Source of the DNA: Mycobacteriales bacterium
Lineage (GTDB): Bacteria; Actinomycetota; Actinomycetes; Mycobacteriales; SCTD01
Direction of reading: 5' to 3'
Length of the DNA stretch: 64,000 nucleotides
Assembly: GCA_030447385.1 (NCBI GenBank)
Contig: JAUJOY010000007.1
Span: forward strand, 25,120 to 89,119
A program made the translations under genes and the position numbers. The notes below the pieces were generated by a model. That model was not told where the DNA came from and made no database searches. It worked only from the letters and a program-made list of their open reading frames with translations. This document shows positions 13,031 to 23,067 of this stretch, in pieces. Position 1 is the stretch's first letter. The number at the start of each line of letters is the position of its first letter.

Positions 13031-13214
13031 GACTAGACAAATCCTCCGCGTCGAGGGTCGAGCAACGCCTTCGGCTGTAGCCGTGCGGCGGTGACGCCCA
13101 TGGTGCCAGCCGGTCCCGTCAGGGTCAAGGCGAGGTCACGGCCCGGTCACGCTCGGTTGAGGCCAATCCGGCGTTGCGCTCGACCGGAGGCCCCGTCTCC
13201 GGCACACTGCGCCC

Positions 13215-13436
13215 GTGGACCTCGTGAGCAAGCCCTGCAAGGAGCTGTGCGACTGGGCGGAGACGCCCACGCCCCGGGACGGGAAGAAGCTGTTCGAGTG
13301 CAGCGGCTGCGGCTCGCAGTGGATGCGCGGCGAGCCGTGGACCCCCCGCCAGCACGACGGCACGACGCCGCCGGCCGTCCAGGCCGAGATCCGCATCAGC
13401 CAGCCCTGGCTCTCGTTTGGCAGCGGGGGCAGCTGA
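13215..13436 (+). CDS. small putative zinc-ribbon protein
   Basis: A 73-residue frame from GTG 13215 with four cysteines in two pairs, CKELC (residues 8-12) and CSGC (29-32), separated by a basic loop, which resembles a small zinc ribbon. The segment [17 protein letters not shown] also reads like real protein. Its 3' end overlaps the 3' end of mutM on the other strand by 41 bases. I recognise no family, and no clear ribosome binding site is visible; a GTG start is assumed. Confidence 0.5.
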   Translation: MDLVSKPCKELCDWAETPTPRDGKKLFECSGCGSQWMRGEPWTPRQHDGTTPPAVQAEIRISQPWLSFGSGGS

Positions 13437-14244
13437 ACGACGAGCGGTTCATGAAGGCCTCCCGCCGGATCGGGGTGCCGCACCTCGGGCACGGCGCGCC
13501 CGGTCGCCCGTAGACCGCGAGGGACCGCTCGAACAGCCCGCTCACCCCTTCGGTCGAGACGTACAGCGCGTCGAAGCTCGTCCCCCCTTGCGTGATGGCC
13601 TCGCTCATCACCTCCCGCGCGTGCCCGAGGAGCCGGCGTACGGCAGGTCGGGTCAGCGCCTCGGTGGGACGCTCGCCGTGCAGCCGGGCCCGCCACAGCG
13701 TCTCGTCGGCGTAGATGTTGCCGATGCCGCTGACCAGGCGCTGGTCGAGCAGGGCACGCTTGATCCCGGTACGCCGCCGGCGCACCGCCGCCACGAACGC
13801 CTCGTCGTCGAACAGCGGGTCCAGCGGATCGCGCGCCACGTGCGCCAGTGCGGGGGGCACCGGGTCACCACCGGCAACGACCAGCAGGCCCCCGAACGTG
13901 CGCTGGTCGACGAACCGCAGCTCCCGCCCGCCGTCGCAGAAGTCCAGCCGTACGTGCGCGTGCCGCTGCAGCGGCGCCTCGGCCGGTACGACGAGCAGCT
14001 GCCCGCTCATGCCGAGGTGGCCCGTCAACGCCTCGCCCGAGTCGAGCGGCAGCCACAGGTACTTCCCGCGGCGCCGCGCCTCGAGGATCGTCCGGCCGAC
14101 CAGCCGGGACACGAAGTCGGCGGCTCCCGGCGTGTGCCGACGGACCGCCCGGGCGTGAGTGACCTCGACATCGCGGACGGTGCGGCCGGCCACACCGCGC
14201 TCCAGGCCGAGGCGGACCACCTCGACCTCGGGCAGCTCAGGCAC
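13396..14244 (-). CDS. mutM: formamidopyrimidine-DNA glycosylase (Fpg/MutM)
   Basis: Base-excision repair enzyme that removes 8-oxoguanine and ring-opened purines, 282 residues. After the GTG start the catalytic proline and glutamate follow directly (PELPEVEVV). The middle holds GRRGKYLWL-type strands and HLGMSGQL, the helix-two-turn-helix contains GIGNIYADE, and the C-terminal zinc finger is CPRC, 16 residues, CPRC. The GTG at 14244 overlaps the stop of rnc by eight bases, so the two are coupled, as in the usual acpP-rnc-mutM order. Confidence 0.96.
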   Translation of the reverse strand: MPELPEVEVVRLGLERGVAGRTVRDVEVTHARAVRRHTPGAADFVSRLVGRTILEARRRGKYLWLPLDSGEALTGHLGMSGQLLVVPAEAPLQRHAHVRLDFCDGGRELRFVDQRTFGGLLVVAGGDPVPPALAHVARDPLDPLFDDEAFVAAVRRRRTGIKRALLDQRLVSGIGNIYADETLWRARLHGERPTEALTRPAVRRLLGHAREVMSEAITQGGTSFDALYVSTEGVSGLFERSLAVYGRPGAPCPRCGTPIRREAFMNRSSFSCPRCQTRARAG

Positions 14245-14995
14245 CGGAGGGCAGCTCCGGCGGCTCCTCGTCGGCCAGCAGCCGGGCAGCCGTCGACAGC
14301 GCCGTCCAGGCGGCCTGCGCAGCCTGCTGCTCAGCCTCCTTCTTGCTCGGCCCGACCCCCTCGCCGCGCACGAGCCCGCCGATGCAGACCTCTGCGGAGA
14401 AGCTCTTCGCGTGGTCGGGACCGCTCTGGGCGATCCGGTAGTCCGGCACACCGATCCCGCGCGCGGCGGTGAGCTCCTGCAGCGCGGTCTTCCAGTCCAG
14501 CGTCGCCCCGTCCTGAGCGGCGGCCGTGCGCATCAGGGGGTCGAACAGCAGGTGCACCACGTCGACCGCAGCGGGGAACCCGCGGTCGAGGTAGACCGCC
14601 CCGATCACGGCCTCCATCGTGTCGGCCAGGATCGAGGTCTTGTCGCGGCCGCCGGTGACCTCCTCGCCGCGGCCGAGGCGCACCCAGCGGCCGAGGCCCA
14701 GACCGCGGGCCACGCCGGCCAGCGCGCGGGCGTTGACCACGCTGGCCCGGAGCCGGGCCAGCTGCCCCTCGGGCAGCTCGGGCGAGAGGGCGTACAGCGC
14801 GTCGGTGACGACCAGCCCGAGCACCGCGTCACCGAGGAACTCCAGCCGCTCGTTCGTCGGCAGCCCGCCGTGCTCGTAGGCGTAGGACCGGTGGGTCAGC
14901 GCCCGCTCCAGCAGGTCGGGGTCGATCCCGGTTCCGAGCGCCGCCTCGAGCACGGGCGTCGGCGGGCGGTCGGCGCTGCGCCGGGGACGGCTCAT
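14237..14995 (-). CDS. rnc: ribonuclease III
   Basis: Double-strand-specific RNase for rRNA and mRNA processing, 252 residues. The catalytic signature [13 protein letters not shown] is at about residues 46-58, a second acidic cluster occurs in [14 protein letters not shown], and the C-terminal third is a double-stranded RNA-binding domain (LQELTAARG to AWTAL). The ATG at 14995 is chosen over an upstream in-frame start because it lies just after the acpP stop at 15006 with GACGGGG before it. The C-terminus overlaps the mutM start. Confidence 0.95.
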   Translation of the reverse strand: MSRPRRSADRPPTPVLEAALGTGIDPDLLERALTHRSYAYEHGGLPTNERLEFLGDAVLGLVVTDALYALSPELPEGQLARLRASVVNARALAGVARGLGLGRWVRLGRGEEVTGGRDKTSILADTMEAVIGAVYLDRGFPAAVDVVHLLFDPLMRTAAAQDGATLDWKTALQELTAARGIGVPDYRIAQSGPDHAKSFSAEVCIGGLVRGEGVGPSKKEAEQQAAQAAWTALSTAARLLADEEPPELPSGA

Positions 14996-15005
14996 CGGCG
15001 CCCCG

Positions 15006-15263
15006 TCACAGCCGGGCCATCGCGTAGTCGACGGCCTCACCGACGGTGGACAGCGCGTCGAGGTCCTCGTCGTCGATGTGGAAGCCCGGCCGGGCCAACG
15101 GAGCCAGGGTCTCCTCGACGATCTCGACGATCTCGACGAGGGCGAGCGAGTCGGCGGCGAGGTCGGCGCGGAAGCGGGTGGTCCGGTCGACGGCGGCCGG
15201 GTCCAGCTCGAGCACGGTCGCGACCGCCTCCCTCACCACGCGGAGCACGTCGTCAGGGGTCAT
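15006..15263 (-). CDS. acpP: acyl carrier protein
   Basis: An 85-residue acyl carrier protein for fatty acid synthesis. The phosphopantetheine serine is in [12 protein letters not shown], and the acidic helices typical of ACP are present. Two starts are possible: ATG 15263 (used here) or GTG 15272, which overlaps the plsX stop as GTGA and would add three residues. It sits between plsX and rnc, the standard arrangement. Confidence 0.92.
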   Translation of the reverse strand: MTPDDVLRVVREAVATVLELDPAAVDRTTRFRADLAADSLALVEIVEIVEETLAPLARPGFHIDDEDLDALSTVGEAVDYAMARL

Positions 15264-15268
15264 GGCCG

Positions 15269-16294
15269 TCACGTCGCCGCCACCGCCCGGGTCCGGTCCA
15301 GCAGGTCCGACAGGGACTCGGCGATGCGCGGGAGCAGGCCGTCGCGGGCTGCCTGCGCGGCCACCAGGACGCAGCTGGCGACGGAGCGGGGGGAGCTGCT
15401 CCCGTGGCCGACCACAACCACCCCGCGTACCCCCAGGAGGACCCCGCCCCCGAAGTGGTCCGGGCTCGTCGACGCCGTCGCCGCCTCGAGCGCCGGCAGC
15501 ACGACGTCCGCCGCTGCGCGCAGCTCCGGAGTCGCGGTCAGAGCGCCGCGGAGCAGCTCGGTGAGCATCGACGCAGCGCCCTCCAGTCCTTTGGCCAGCA
15601 CGTTGCCGGTGAAGCCGTCGGCCACGACGACGTCCATCTTGGCGCCGTAGGGCACGTCGTTGCCCTCGACGTTGCCGACGAAGTCGATCGGCAGCGCAGC
15701 CAGCGCGGTGTACGCGGCCCTGCGCAGCTCGTCGCCCTTGCCCTCCTCCTCCCCGATGCTCAGCAGCCCCACCCGGGGCGCGACGATCCCGAGCCGGACG
15801 GTGGCCAGCGCCGCACCGGCCAGCGCGAACTGCGCCAGCAGCTCGGGGGTGGCCTCGGTGCCGGCGCCGGCGTCGAGGAAGACCAGCGGGCCGTCCAGGG
15901 CAGGGATGATCGCGGCAAGAGCGGGCCGGGTGACGCCCCTCAGCCGCCCCAGGGTGAACACGGCGGACGCGAGGGTGGCTCCGGTGGAACCGCACGAGAC
16001 CATCGCCGCGGCCTCGCCGTCGCGGACGAGCCGGGCGGCCACGCGTACGGTCGCGTCCCGCTTCGCGCGCACGGCCCGGGCGGGGTCCTCGTCCATGCCC
16101 ACCACCTGGCTGGCGGCGACCAGGGGGAAGCGCCCCAGCGCGCCACGCGCGTCGAGCAGGCGCTCGGCCAGGTCCACCGGACCGACGAGGACCACGTCGA
16201 CGTCGGGGGCGCGCTCGGTGGCGATCAGGGCGCCGTCGACGACCGACTCGGGGGCGCAGTCGCCCCCGAGCAGGTCGAGCGCGACACGCGTCAC
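15269..16294 (-). CDS. plsX: phosphate acyltransferase PlsX
   Basis: Converts acyl-ACP to acyl-phosphate at the start of phospholipid synthesis; 341 residues, family length. Visible features are the N-terminal VALDLLGGDCAPE, VSCGSTGATLASAV near residue 100, LDAGAGTEATPELL, and DVVVADGFTGNVLAKGLEG. The start is GTG 16294, 19 bases after the stop of rpmF. The end is coupled to acpP. Confidence 0.95.
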   Translation of the reverse strand: MTRVALDLLGGDCAPESVVDGALIATERAPDVDVVLVGPVDLAERLLDARGALGRFPLVAASQVVGMDEDPARAVRAKRDATVRVAARLVRDGEAAAMVSCGSTGATLASAVFTLGRLRGVTRPALAAIIPALDGPLVFLDAGAGTEATPELLAQFALAGAALATVRLGIVAPRVGLLSIGEEEGKGDELRRAAYTALAALPIDFVGNVEGNDVPYGAKMDVVVADGFTGNVLAKGLEGAASMLTELLRGALTATPELRAAADVVLPALEAATASTSPDHFGGGVLLGVRGVVVVGHGSSSPRSVASCVLVAAQAARDGLLPRIAESLSDLLDRTRAVAAT

Positions 16295-16313
16295 CGGGGA
16301 GCGGTCGCGCAGC

Positions 16314-16484
16314 TCAGACGGCGAGGACGTTGCGCTTGTCGTAGCGGCCGCACTCCGGACACACCGTGTGCGGCAGCGTGACGTGGCCCCTGTCGCAGGT
16401 GGTGAGGGTCGGGGCGGTCGTCTTCCACTGGGCGCGCCGCGAGCGGGTGTTGCTGCGCGACATCTTGCGCTTGGGGACGGCCAT
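16314..16484 (-). CDS. rpmF: 50S ribosomal protein L32
   Basis: Ribosomal protein of 56 residues with the typical start [20 protein letters not shown] and a zinc-ribbon-like C-terminal half (Cys30, then CPEC at 42-45). ATG 16484 has GGAG at eight to eleven bases upstream, inside the end of the DUF177 gene. The DUF177-rpmF-plsX order is general in bacteria. Confidence 0.95.
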   Translation of the reverse strand: MAVPKRKMSRSNTRSRRAQWKTTAPTLTTCDRGHVTLPHTVCPECGRYDKRNVLAV

Positions 16485-16489
16485 CGCTG

Positions 16490-17074
16490 CTACTCCTGGA
16501 TCTCGGTGGTGCGGGTCTCGGGCGTGCGGTCGAGCAGGTCCTGCAGGCCGTCCCACCGGGGGTCGGTCGTGCCGTGCGCGTGGTCAGGTGGGAGGTCGTC
16601 GAGCCGTTCGCCGCATTGGACGCACAGCCCGCCGCAGTCGGGCCGGCACAGCGGCGTGAGCGGCAGCGCGAGCACCACCGCGTCCCGCAGCACGGGTTCG
16701 AGGTCGAGCAGGTCGCCCTCCATCCGTGCGGTGTGGTCCTCGTCCTCGTCGCTGTCGTCGTAGCGAAACAGATCCTGCAGGTCGACGGTCAGTTCGTCGC
16801 TGACCGCCTCGAGGCAGCGGCCGCACTCCCCGGTGAGGGGCGCCGTCGCCGTACCGCTGACCAGCACCCCCTCCATGACCGACTCGAGCCTGAGGTCCAG
16901 GTCGATCCCGGCTCCGGGGGGGACGCCGATCATGACGACCCCGAGACCCTCCGGCGCGGGAGCAGAGAAGTGCACCGGGCGCATCGATCCCGGTCGCCTC
17001 CCCAGCTCGCGGGTGTCGAGCACGAGAGGGTTGCGGGGATCGAGGCGGTGCTGCGGCTTCCTGTTCTCGGGCAT
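16490..17074 (-). CDS. DUF177 (YceD) family protein
   Basis: A 194-residue protein of the DUF177 family, linked to 23S rRNA or large-subunit protein metabolism by its constant position before rpmF. It has the family's cysteines: CGRC near residue 85 and a second cluster [13 protein letters not shown] near 143-156, which may bind zinc. An acidic loop ([10 protein letters not shown]) lies between. The ATG start at 17074 is unambiguous. Function is inferred from family and position. Confidence 0.88.
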   Translation of the reverse strand: MPENRKPQHRLDPRNPLVLDTRELGRRPGSMRPVHFSAPAPEGLGVVMIGVPPGAGIDLDLRLESVMEGVLVSGTATAPLTGECGRCLEAVSDELTVDLQDLFRYDDSDEDEDHTARMEGDLLDLEPVLRDAVVLALPLTPLCRPDCGGLCVQCGERLDDLPPDHAHGTTDPRWDGLQDLLDRTPETRTTEIQE

Positions 17075-17152
17075 GAGGACCTCTGCGGGTCGTGCAGACC
17101 GGTGCCCAGGGTAGCCGACGGGCTGCGCCGCGCTCGATCTCCCACCGACTCG

Positions 17153-17656
17153 TCAGCCGGTGGCGGCCTCGTCCGGCCGGCCCGGCACGGCGTCGTCCGG
17201 GTCGCCGATCGAGCCGGACAGGCGCGTACGCCCCCGCTGCACCGCCGTGAGCGTCTTGGTCAGCACGAGCTCGAAGTTGGCCAGCTTGGCGTCGACGTAG
17301 TCGTCGGTCTCGACCCGCATCGCCTCGGCCTCGGCGTGCACCTCGGCCAGCAGTCGGTCGGCCTCGGCCTGCGCGCGCTGCCACACCGCCGACGCCTCCA
17401 GCAGCCGGTCCTGCTCGACCTGGGCCCGCGACACGATCCGCTCGGCCTCCGCATGCCCCTGCGCCACGACCCCGGCCCGGTCCCGGAGCACCTGCCGCGC
17501 GGCGGCGAGCTCACCGGGCAGCAGGGCGCGCACGTCCTCGACCAGGCCGAGCATCTCGTCGCGGTTCACGACGCAGGACGCCGACATGGGCACGGCCCGC
17601 GCCGTCTCGAGCAGGTCGGTGAGGGTGTCGAGCACCGCGTCGAGGTCGGAGCTCAT
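17153..17656 (-). CDS. conserved actinobacterial coiled-coil protein next to coaD
   Basis: A 167-residue, mostly helical protein. After a short N-terminal region, residues 60-125 form a long charged coil (HAEAERIVSRAQVEQDRLLE and similar), resembling F-type ATPase subunit B or DivIVA-like stalks. Proteins of this kind occur just after coaD in many actinobacteria and are annotated only as hypothetical or cell-division-initiation-like. Its ATG overlaps the coaD stop (ATGA), so it is co-translated. No enzymatic motif is visible. Confidence 0.8.
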   Translation of the reverse strand: MSSDLDAVLDTLTDLLETARAVPMSASCVVNRDEMLGLVEDVRALLPGELAAARQVLRDRAGVVAQGHAEAERIVSRAQVEQDRLLEASAVWQRAQAEADRLLAEVHAEAEAMRVETDDYVDAKLANFELVLTKTLTAVQRGRTRLSGSIGDPDDAVPGRPDEAATG

Positions 17657-18132
17657 GGCCGGGACACCCGCTCGACGAGGGAGGCGTAGACCAGCGGCGG
17701 CACGAGCCCGGACACGTCACCGCCGTAGGTCGCGACCTCCTTGACCAGGCTGGAGGACAGGAAGGAGTAGAGCGGGTTCGTCGTCATGAACATCGTCTCC
17801 ACTGCGGCGAGGCCGTGGTTCATCTGCGCCATCTGCAGCTCGTAGTCGAAGTCACTGATGGCCCGCAGGCCCTTGACGATCACCGGGATCGAGTGCTCCC
17901 GGCAGTAGTCGACGAGCAGCCCCCGGAAGCTGTCCACCACGACGTTGCCGTAGCACCCGGTGACCTCCGAGAGCAGGCCCATGCGCTCCTCGACCGTGTA
18001 GAGGGAGGCCTTCTTCTGGTTGACGAGCACCGCCACGACGACCTCGTCGTAGATCCGGGAGGCCCGCTCGATGATGTCGAGGTGGCCGAGCGTCACGGGG
18101 TCGAAGGACCCGGGGCAGACAGCCCGTCTCAT
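17653..18132 (-). CDS. coaD: phosphopantetheine adenylyltransferase CoaD
   Basis: Fourth step of coenzyme A synthesis, 4'-phosphopantetheine plus ATP to dephospho-CoA. The 159 residues begin RRAVCPGSFDPVTLGHLDII, including the nucleotidyltransferase HxGH-type motif, and end with the conserved NPLYSFLSSSLVKEVA. ATG 18132 is chosen because it opens the conserved strand; an in-frame upstream extension has no similarity. It lies 11 bases after rsmD. Confidence 0.96.
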   Translation of the reverse strand: MRRAVCPGSFDPVTLGHLDIIERASRIYDEVVVAVLVNQKKASLYTVEERMGLLSEVTGCYGNVVVDSFRGLLVDYCREHSIPVIVKGLRAISDFDYELQMAQMNHGLAAVETMFMTTNPLYSFLSSSLVKEVATYGGDVSGLVPPLVYASLVERVSRP

Positions 18133-18143
18133 GATCGGCGACG

Positions 18144-18686
18144 CTAGCACTGGCGGGCGTACCACAGCGTCGCCGCGCCGTAGCGCCGCGACCGGACAGC
18201 GCAGTAGCCCTGCGGCCAGGCGAGCTGCGGCCCCCGTGTCGCCCGCTCCACCGCGACCACGGCGTCCTCGGCCAGCCACGGCCGCAGCGCGAAGAGCACG
18301 GGGAGCACGTCCTGCTCGTACGGCGGGTCGAGCAGCGCGAGGTCGTAGCGGGGCTCGGGGTCGACGGCGAGGAAGCGCTCCACGGGCTGAGCGAGGACGT
18401 GCGCGCCGGGCAGGCGCAGCAGATCGGCGTTGGCCCGCAGCGCCGCGACCGCCTCAGGGTCGTTCTCCACGAGCGTGGCGGCCGCCGCGCCCCGCGAGAG
18501 GGCCTCGAGGCCGAGGGCACCCGAACCGGCGTAGAGGTCCAGCACGCGCGCGCCCTCCAGGTCCAGCAGCGACAGCAGGCTGGAGAACAGGCCCTCCCGG
18601 GCGCGCTCGGCGGTGGGCCGGGTGCCCAGGCCGGTCGGCACCGAGAGCCGGCGCCCCTTGGCGAGCCCGGCGATGACCCGCGTCAT
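18144..18686 (-). CDS. rsmD: 16S rRNA (guanine966-N2)-methyltransferase RsmD
   Basis: A 180-residue N2-guanine methyltransferase of the RsmD family. It starts MTRVIAGLAKGRRL, has TRPTAERAREGLFSSL, the SAM motif VLDLYAGSGALGLEAL near residues 48-63, and the catalytic LLDPPY near residue 120. The rsmD-coaD order is standard. It follows recG with a gap of 43 bases. Confidence 0.95.
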   Translation of the reverse strand: MTRVIAGLAKGRRLSVPTGLGTRPTAERAREGLFSSLLSLLDLEGARVLDLYAGSGALGLEALSRGAAAATLVENDPEAVAALRANADLLRLPGAHVLAQPVERFLAVDPEPRYDLALLDPPYEQDVLPVLFALRPWLAEDAVVAVERATRGPQLAWPQGYCAVRSRRYGAATLWYARQC

Positions 18687-18729
18687 GGGTCCAGTCTGCC
18701 TGCCGCTGTCGGGTACGCGAGGCGCGCCG

Positions 18730-20880
18730 TCAGGCCTTGTCCAGGAAGTCCGCGCGCTCCTCGTCCAGCAGGTCGACGACGGCCTGGCGCAGTGCTGGCG
18801 AGCCGGCCAGCAGCAGGTCCTGCTCGACCAGGGCCACCGCCTCCCGACGCGCCTCGAGGATCAGCTCCTCGTCGCGCAGCAGCCGCAGCATGCGCAGCGA
18901 GCTGCGGGCGCCGGACTGGGTGGATCCGAGCACGTCCCCTTCCCGGCGCTGCTCCAGGTCGACTCTTGACAGCACGAAGCCGTCGCTGGTCGAGGCGACC
19001 GCGTCGAGCCGGTCCCGGGATGGCGTGCCCGCCTCGGCGTCGGTCACCAGCAGGCACAGCGCCGGATCGGCTCCCCGACCGATCCGGCCGCGCAGCTGGT
19101 GCAGCTGGCTGACCCCGAACCGCTCCGCGTCGAGCACCACCATGACGGTGGCGTTGGGCACGTCCACCCCCACCTCGATCACGGTGGTGGCCACCAGGAC
19201 GTCGACCTCCCCCCGGGCGAAGCGCTGCATGACCCGGTCCTTGTCCTCCGGGGCCATGCGGCCGTGCAGCATCTCCACGCGCAGCCCGTTCAGCGGGCCG
19301 TGGACCAGCATCAGGTGGACGTCGAGCACCGCCACCCCCGGGCGCCGTCCGTCGGCGGCCGGCTCCTCCGGCTCGTCCCCACCGATGCGGGGGCACACCA
19401 CAAAGGCCTGCCGCCCGGTCGCGACGTGCTGGCGTACCCGGTGCCACGCGGTCTCCAGCCACGACGGCTTCTCGGCGACCGGGACCACCGCGCTCTTCAC
19501 CGGGGCTCGCCCCTTCGGCAGCTCGGAGAGCGTGGAGACCTCGAGGTCCCCGTAGACGGTCATGGCGATCGTGCGCGGGATGGGCGTGGCGGTCATGACC
19601 AGCACGTGCGGCGGTGTGCGGCCCTTGGTGCGCAGCGCATCGCGCTGCTCCACGCCGAACCGGTGCTGCTCGTCGACGACGACCAGGCCGAGGTCGGCGA
19701 AGGCCACGCCCTCCGACAGCAGGGCGTGGGTGCCGACGACGATCCCTGCCTGCCCGCCTGCCGCCTCGCCCAGAGCGGTACGCCGCGCCGCGGCACCCTG
19801 CGAGCCGGTGAGCAGCGCCACCCGCGTGGCGAGGTCCGGCGCGCCGAGCTCGCCCGCGGCAGCCAGCGGTCCGAGCAGCGCATGCAGCGAGCGGGCATGC
19901 TGCTGCGCGAGCACCTCCGTCGGGGCCAGCAGGGCGGCCTGGCCACCGCTGTCGACGACCTGCAGCATCGCCCGCAGCGCGACGACCGTCTTGCCCGAGC
20001 CGACCTCGCCCTGCAGGAGGCGGTACATGGGGGCGGGCTCCGAGAGCTCGGTCGACAGCAGCTCCCCGACCTGCGCCTGGCCGGAGGTGAGGACGAAGGG
20101 GAGGGAGGCGTCGAAGGCGTCGAGCAGACCGCCGGGGCGCCGCGTCCGCGGGGTCCCGGCCAGGGCACGCGTCGTGGCCCGGCGCTGGGCGAGGACCACC
20201 TGCAGCACGAACGCCTCGTCCCAGGTCAGCCGCGTCCGGGCCGCGGTGACGTCGCTCCAGTCGGCCGGCCGGTGGATCCCGTACAGCGCCGACTCGAGCG
20301 ACACCAGCCCGTGGCGCCGGCGCAGGTCCTCCGGCAGCGGGTCCTCTCCCAGGTCGACCATGTCCAGGGTGTGCCGGACCGTTCGCGCCGTGAGGGTGCT
20401 GGGCGCCTTCGCCGCCGCCGGGTAGATCGGCACCAGCATCCCGGCGAACTCCTCCGCGACGACGCCCTCCTCGTCGTCGACCAGCTGGTACTGCGGGTTC
20501 GCCAGCTGCACCTGCTGGCGGAACAGCTCGACCTTGCCCGAGAAGTACGCCCGGCGGCCAGGCCGGAGCTGCGTCGCCACGTAGGGGCGGTTGAAGATGG
20601 CCAGCGTCATGGTGGCCCCGTCGGCGTCCCGGATCGTCACGTCGCTCTTGTGGAGCTTGTCGCGGATCCGGCGCCCGCTGACCTTGGTGACCTCGGCGAA
20701 CACGGTGGCGTACTCGCCCACGACGAGCTCGCCGAACGGGGTCAGGGCGCCGCGCTCGGTGTAGCGGCGCGGATAGTGCCGGAGCAGGTCGCCCACCGTG
20801 TGCAGGTCCAGGTGCTCGGCGAGGATCGCCGCGGTCCTCCCGCCCACGGCCGCAGACAGCTTCGCGCCGAGCGCGACCAC
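18730..20880 (-). CDS. recG: ATP-dependent DNA helicase RecG
   Basis: Branch-migration helicase that reverses stalled forks, 716 residues. An N-terminal OB-type wedge domain comes first (residues 1-250); the helicase core has Walker A GEVGSGKT, the DEQH box in VVVDEQHRFG, TATPIPRT, and the C-terminal motifs VATTVIEVGVDVPNA and LHQLRGRIGRG. The GTG at 20880 lies four bases after the stop of the DAK gene with GGAG overlapping that stop, so it is in the same operon. Confidence 0.95.
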   Translation of the reverse strand: MVALGAKLSAAVGGRTAAILAEHLDLHTVGDLLRHYPRRYTERGALTPFGELVVGEYATVFAEVTKVSGRRIRDKLHKSDVTIRDADGATMTLAIFNRPYVATQLRPGRRAYFSGKVELFRQQVQLANPQYQLVDDEEGVVAEEFAGMLVPIYPAAAKAPSTLTARTVRHTLDMVDLGEDPLPEDLRRRHGLVSLESALYGIHRPADWSDVTAARTRLTWDEAFVLQVVLAQRRATTRALAGTPRTRRPGGLLDAFDASLPFVLTSGQAQVGELLSTELSEPAPMYRLLQGEVGSGKTVVALRAMLQVVDSGGQAALLAPTEVLAQQHARSLHALLGPLAAAGELGAPDLATRVALLTGSQGAAARRTALGEAAGGQAGIVVGTHALLSEGVAFADLGLVVVDEQHRFGVEQRDALRTKGRTPPHVLVMTATPIPRTIAMTVYGDLEVSTLSELPKGRAPVKSAVVPVAEKPSWLETAWHRVRQHVATGRQAFVVCPRIGGDEPEEPAADGRRPGVAVLDVHLMLVHGPLNGLRVEMLHGRMAPEDKDRVMQRFARGEVDVLVATTVIEVGVDVPNATVMVVLDAERFGVSQLHQLRGRIGRGADPALCLLVTDAEAGTPSRDRLDAVASTSDGFVLSRVDLEQRREGDVLGSTQSGARSSLRMLRLLRDEELILEARREAVALVEQDLLLAGSPALRQAVVDLLDEERADFLDKA

Positions 20881-20883
20881 CCG

Positions 20884-22500
20884 CTACTCCACCCCGAGCA
20901 GGAGCGGGTAGTGCGGCTGGCCGCCGTCGTAGACGACGACCTCGACGCCGGGATGGCCCTTCTCGACCCACGCCGTGACCCGGTCCCCCGAGCCCACGGG
21001 CGCCTCGAGGCCCGTCACGACGGTGACCAGCTCACCGCCGCCAGTGAGCATCCGGTGCAGGAGGTCCTGCGCCACCGCCTCGACGTCGCGGCCGATCAGT
21101 GCAACGTCACCGTCGAGCAGACCCAGCACGTCGCCCGCACGGCAGATGCCGGCGATCGTGGCCGCTTCCCGCACCGCGACGGTCACCTCCCCGGTGCGCG
21201 TCGACCCGGCGGCGTCCGCCATCGACGCGACGTCGTCCCCGAACGGCCGCGCCGGGTCGGCCACGGCCAGGGCGGCCAGCCCCTGCAGCACCGACCGGGT
21301 GGGCACCACCGCCACGGCGCGGCCGTCGGTGCGGGCCTCCGCCGCCGCAGCCCTGGCCACACCGACGGTGTTGGCGTCATTGGGCAGCAGCACGACTTCC
21401 GCGGCGCCACTGGACCGCAGCACGGCGAGCACCTCCGCCGTCGAGGGGTTGACCGTGGGGCCGCCCTCGACGACGAGCGCGCCGGCCTGGGTGAACAGGG
21501 CCGACAGCCCGGAGCCGGGTGCCACGGCAACGACGGCGCGGCCGGTGAGCGACACCTGGTCGAGGACCGGCGACGCCTCGGCCATCTGGTCGGAGAACCG
21601 GGTCACCGAGATGCGGAACGGCCGGCCGGCCTCCACGGCAGCCTCGAAGGCGGCTCCCACGTCGTTGACGTGCACGTGCACGTTGAACAGCCCCCGCGAC
21701 GAGGGACCGCCGCCGACCACGACCAGGGAGTCCCCAAGGCCGCCGAGCGTGCGGCGCAGCTGCTCCACCGACTCCGGGTCCACCTCGCGCAGCAGGAACT
21801 GCAGCTCGTAGCCGTACTCGGCGCTGCCCGCCTCGCGCACCGCGGTCAGCGCCGAGCGGTCCCGGGGCACCAGCAGCGGCGGATCAGCCGTGTGCTCCCC
21901 CGTGACGACCTGCTCCAGTGCCTCCAGGAGCACGCACAGCCCCCGCCCGCCCGCGTCCACCACTCCGGCGGCCTTCAGCTGGGGCAGCAGCTCCGGCGTA
22001 CGCGCCAGGGAGCGGGCGGCTGCCCGCCGGGCCTCGCAGACGACTGCCGCCAGATCCGCGGTGCCCAGGGACGCCGCCGCCTCGGCGCACTCCCGGGCCA
22101 CCGTCAGCAGCGTCCCCTCGACGGGAGTGGCCACCGCCCCGTAGCACAGCTGCGCAGCCCGGGACAGGGCGCGCTGCACCTCGGCGCCCGAGCAGGTCTG
22201 CGCGGCCTCGAAGACCTCGGCGAGGCCCGCGAGGAGCTGGGAGAGGATCACGCCGGAGTTGCCCCTGGCGCCCAGCAGGGCGCCCTGCGCCATGGCGCGT
22301 ACGGTCGCGGTCATGTCGCCGGGGGCCACGCTCAGGGCATACTCCACGGCCTCCATGGTCAGCAGCAGGTTCGTGCCGGTGTCGCCGTCAGGCACCGGGT
22401 AGACGTTGAGGTCGTCGATCTCGTCGCGCGCCGCGGCCAGCCCGGCACGCGCCGCTGCGCACCATGTGCGGACCGCAGCGGCGTCGAGGACCTGCAGCAC
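20884..22500 (-). CDS. DAK2-domain protein, FakA-like fatty acid kinase
   Basis: A 538-residue protein with an N-terminal DhaL/DAK2 nucleotide-binding domain ([20 protein letters not shown] and [12 protein letters not shown]) and a C-terminal half of the Dak1-like type found in FakA ([30 protein letters not shown]). FakA proteins phosphorylate fatty acids bound to FakB/DegV partners; no FakB gene is in the window. The GTG at 22500 has AGGAGG ten bases upstream; longer frames run antisense through rpmB and are rejected. Its position before recG is conserved in actinobacteria. The substrate is inferred from family only. Confidence 0.88.
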   Translation of the reverse strand: MLQVLDAAAVRTWCAAARAGLAAARDEIDDLNVYPVPDGDTGTNLLLTMEAVEYALSVAPGDMTATVRAMAQGALLGARGNSGVILSQLLAGLAEVFEAAQTCSGAEVQRALSRAAQLCYGAVATPVEGTLLTVARECAEAAASLGTADLAAVVCEARRAAARSLARTPELLPQLKAAGVVDAGGRGLCVLLEALEQVVTGEHTADPPLLVPRDRSALTAVREAGSAEYGYELQFLLREVDPESVEQLRRTLGGLGDSLVVVGGGPSSRGLFNVHVHVNDVGAAFEAAVEAGRPFRISVTRFSDQMAEASPVLDQVSLTGRAVVAVAPGSGLSALFTQAGALVVEGGPTVNPSTAEVLAVLRSSGAAEVVLLPNDANTVGVARAAAAEARTDGRAVAVVPTRSVLQGLAALAVADPARPFGDDVASMADAAGSTRTGEVTVAVREAATIAGICRAGDVLGLLDGDVALIGRDVEAVAQDLLHRMLTGGGELVTVVTGLEAPVGSGDRVTAWVEKGHPGVEVVVYDGGQPHYPLLLGVE

Positions 22501-22645
22501 GCTGGGCCTCCTGGGGCGTCTCGGCGGGTTCTGCGGCTCCGGGCGGAGGCTATCTGCCCTGCTACTGTGGGCAGGTCGTCCGGCGCGAGACCGGACCATG
22601 CCCGTGCCCCGTCCGACCGTGTTCCCCGCCGATCCTGGAGTGACC

Positions 22646-22843
22646 GTGGCTGCGACCTGCGACGTGTGTGGCAAGGGCCCCGGGTTCGGGATGTCGGTCA
22701 GCCACTCCCACCGGCGCACCCGCCGGCGCTGGAACCCCAACATCCAGACGGTGCACGCGCTGACCGGGCCGTCCGGCAAGACCCCCAAGAAGCTCGGGGT
22801 CTGCACCTCCTGCCTCAAGGCCGGCAAGGTCCTGCGCGCCTAG
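22646..22843 (+). CDS. rpmB: 50S ribosomal protein L28 (zinc-ribbon form)
   Basis: Ribosomal protein L28, 65 residues. Two cysteine pairs are present, CDVC (5-8) and CTSC (53-56), so this is the zinc-binding form. The GTG at 22646 is preceded by GGAG at five bases spacing. It is transcribed away from the DAK-recG operon; the 145 bases between hold both promoters. Confidence 0.94.
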   Translation: MAATCDVCGKGPGFGMSVSHSHRRTRRRWNPNIQTVHALTGPSGKTPKKLGVCTSCLKAGKVLRA

Positions 22844-23067
22844 TTCGCGGCGGGTTCGCCTCGGCCGGGCGGCCTTCTGGAACACTGTCGCTCCTGAGCA
22901 GGCGTGTGTACGCTCGCGTCGGTCGCAAGTTCTGCTCGGGCACGCCCGCGTGAACGTCGCGGGCCTGTCGCACGGCTAGCCGTCCTGTTGCATCTCGGCC
23001 GCGCGGGGGTCGGCACGACTCGGTCCCGCGGAGTGCGGAATCGTCCAGCAAGAGAAGGACAGGCAAC

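Noticed and set aside
19099-22953. A 1284-codon plus-strand open frame over recG and the DAK gene
   Set aside because: Antisense shadow caused by high GC; both minus-strand genes have complete family motifs and the frame has none.
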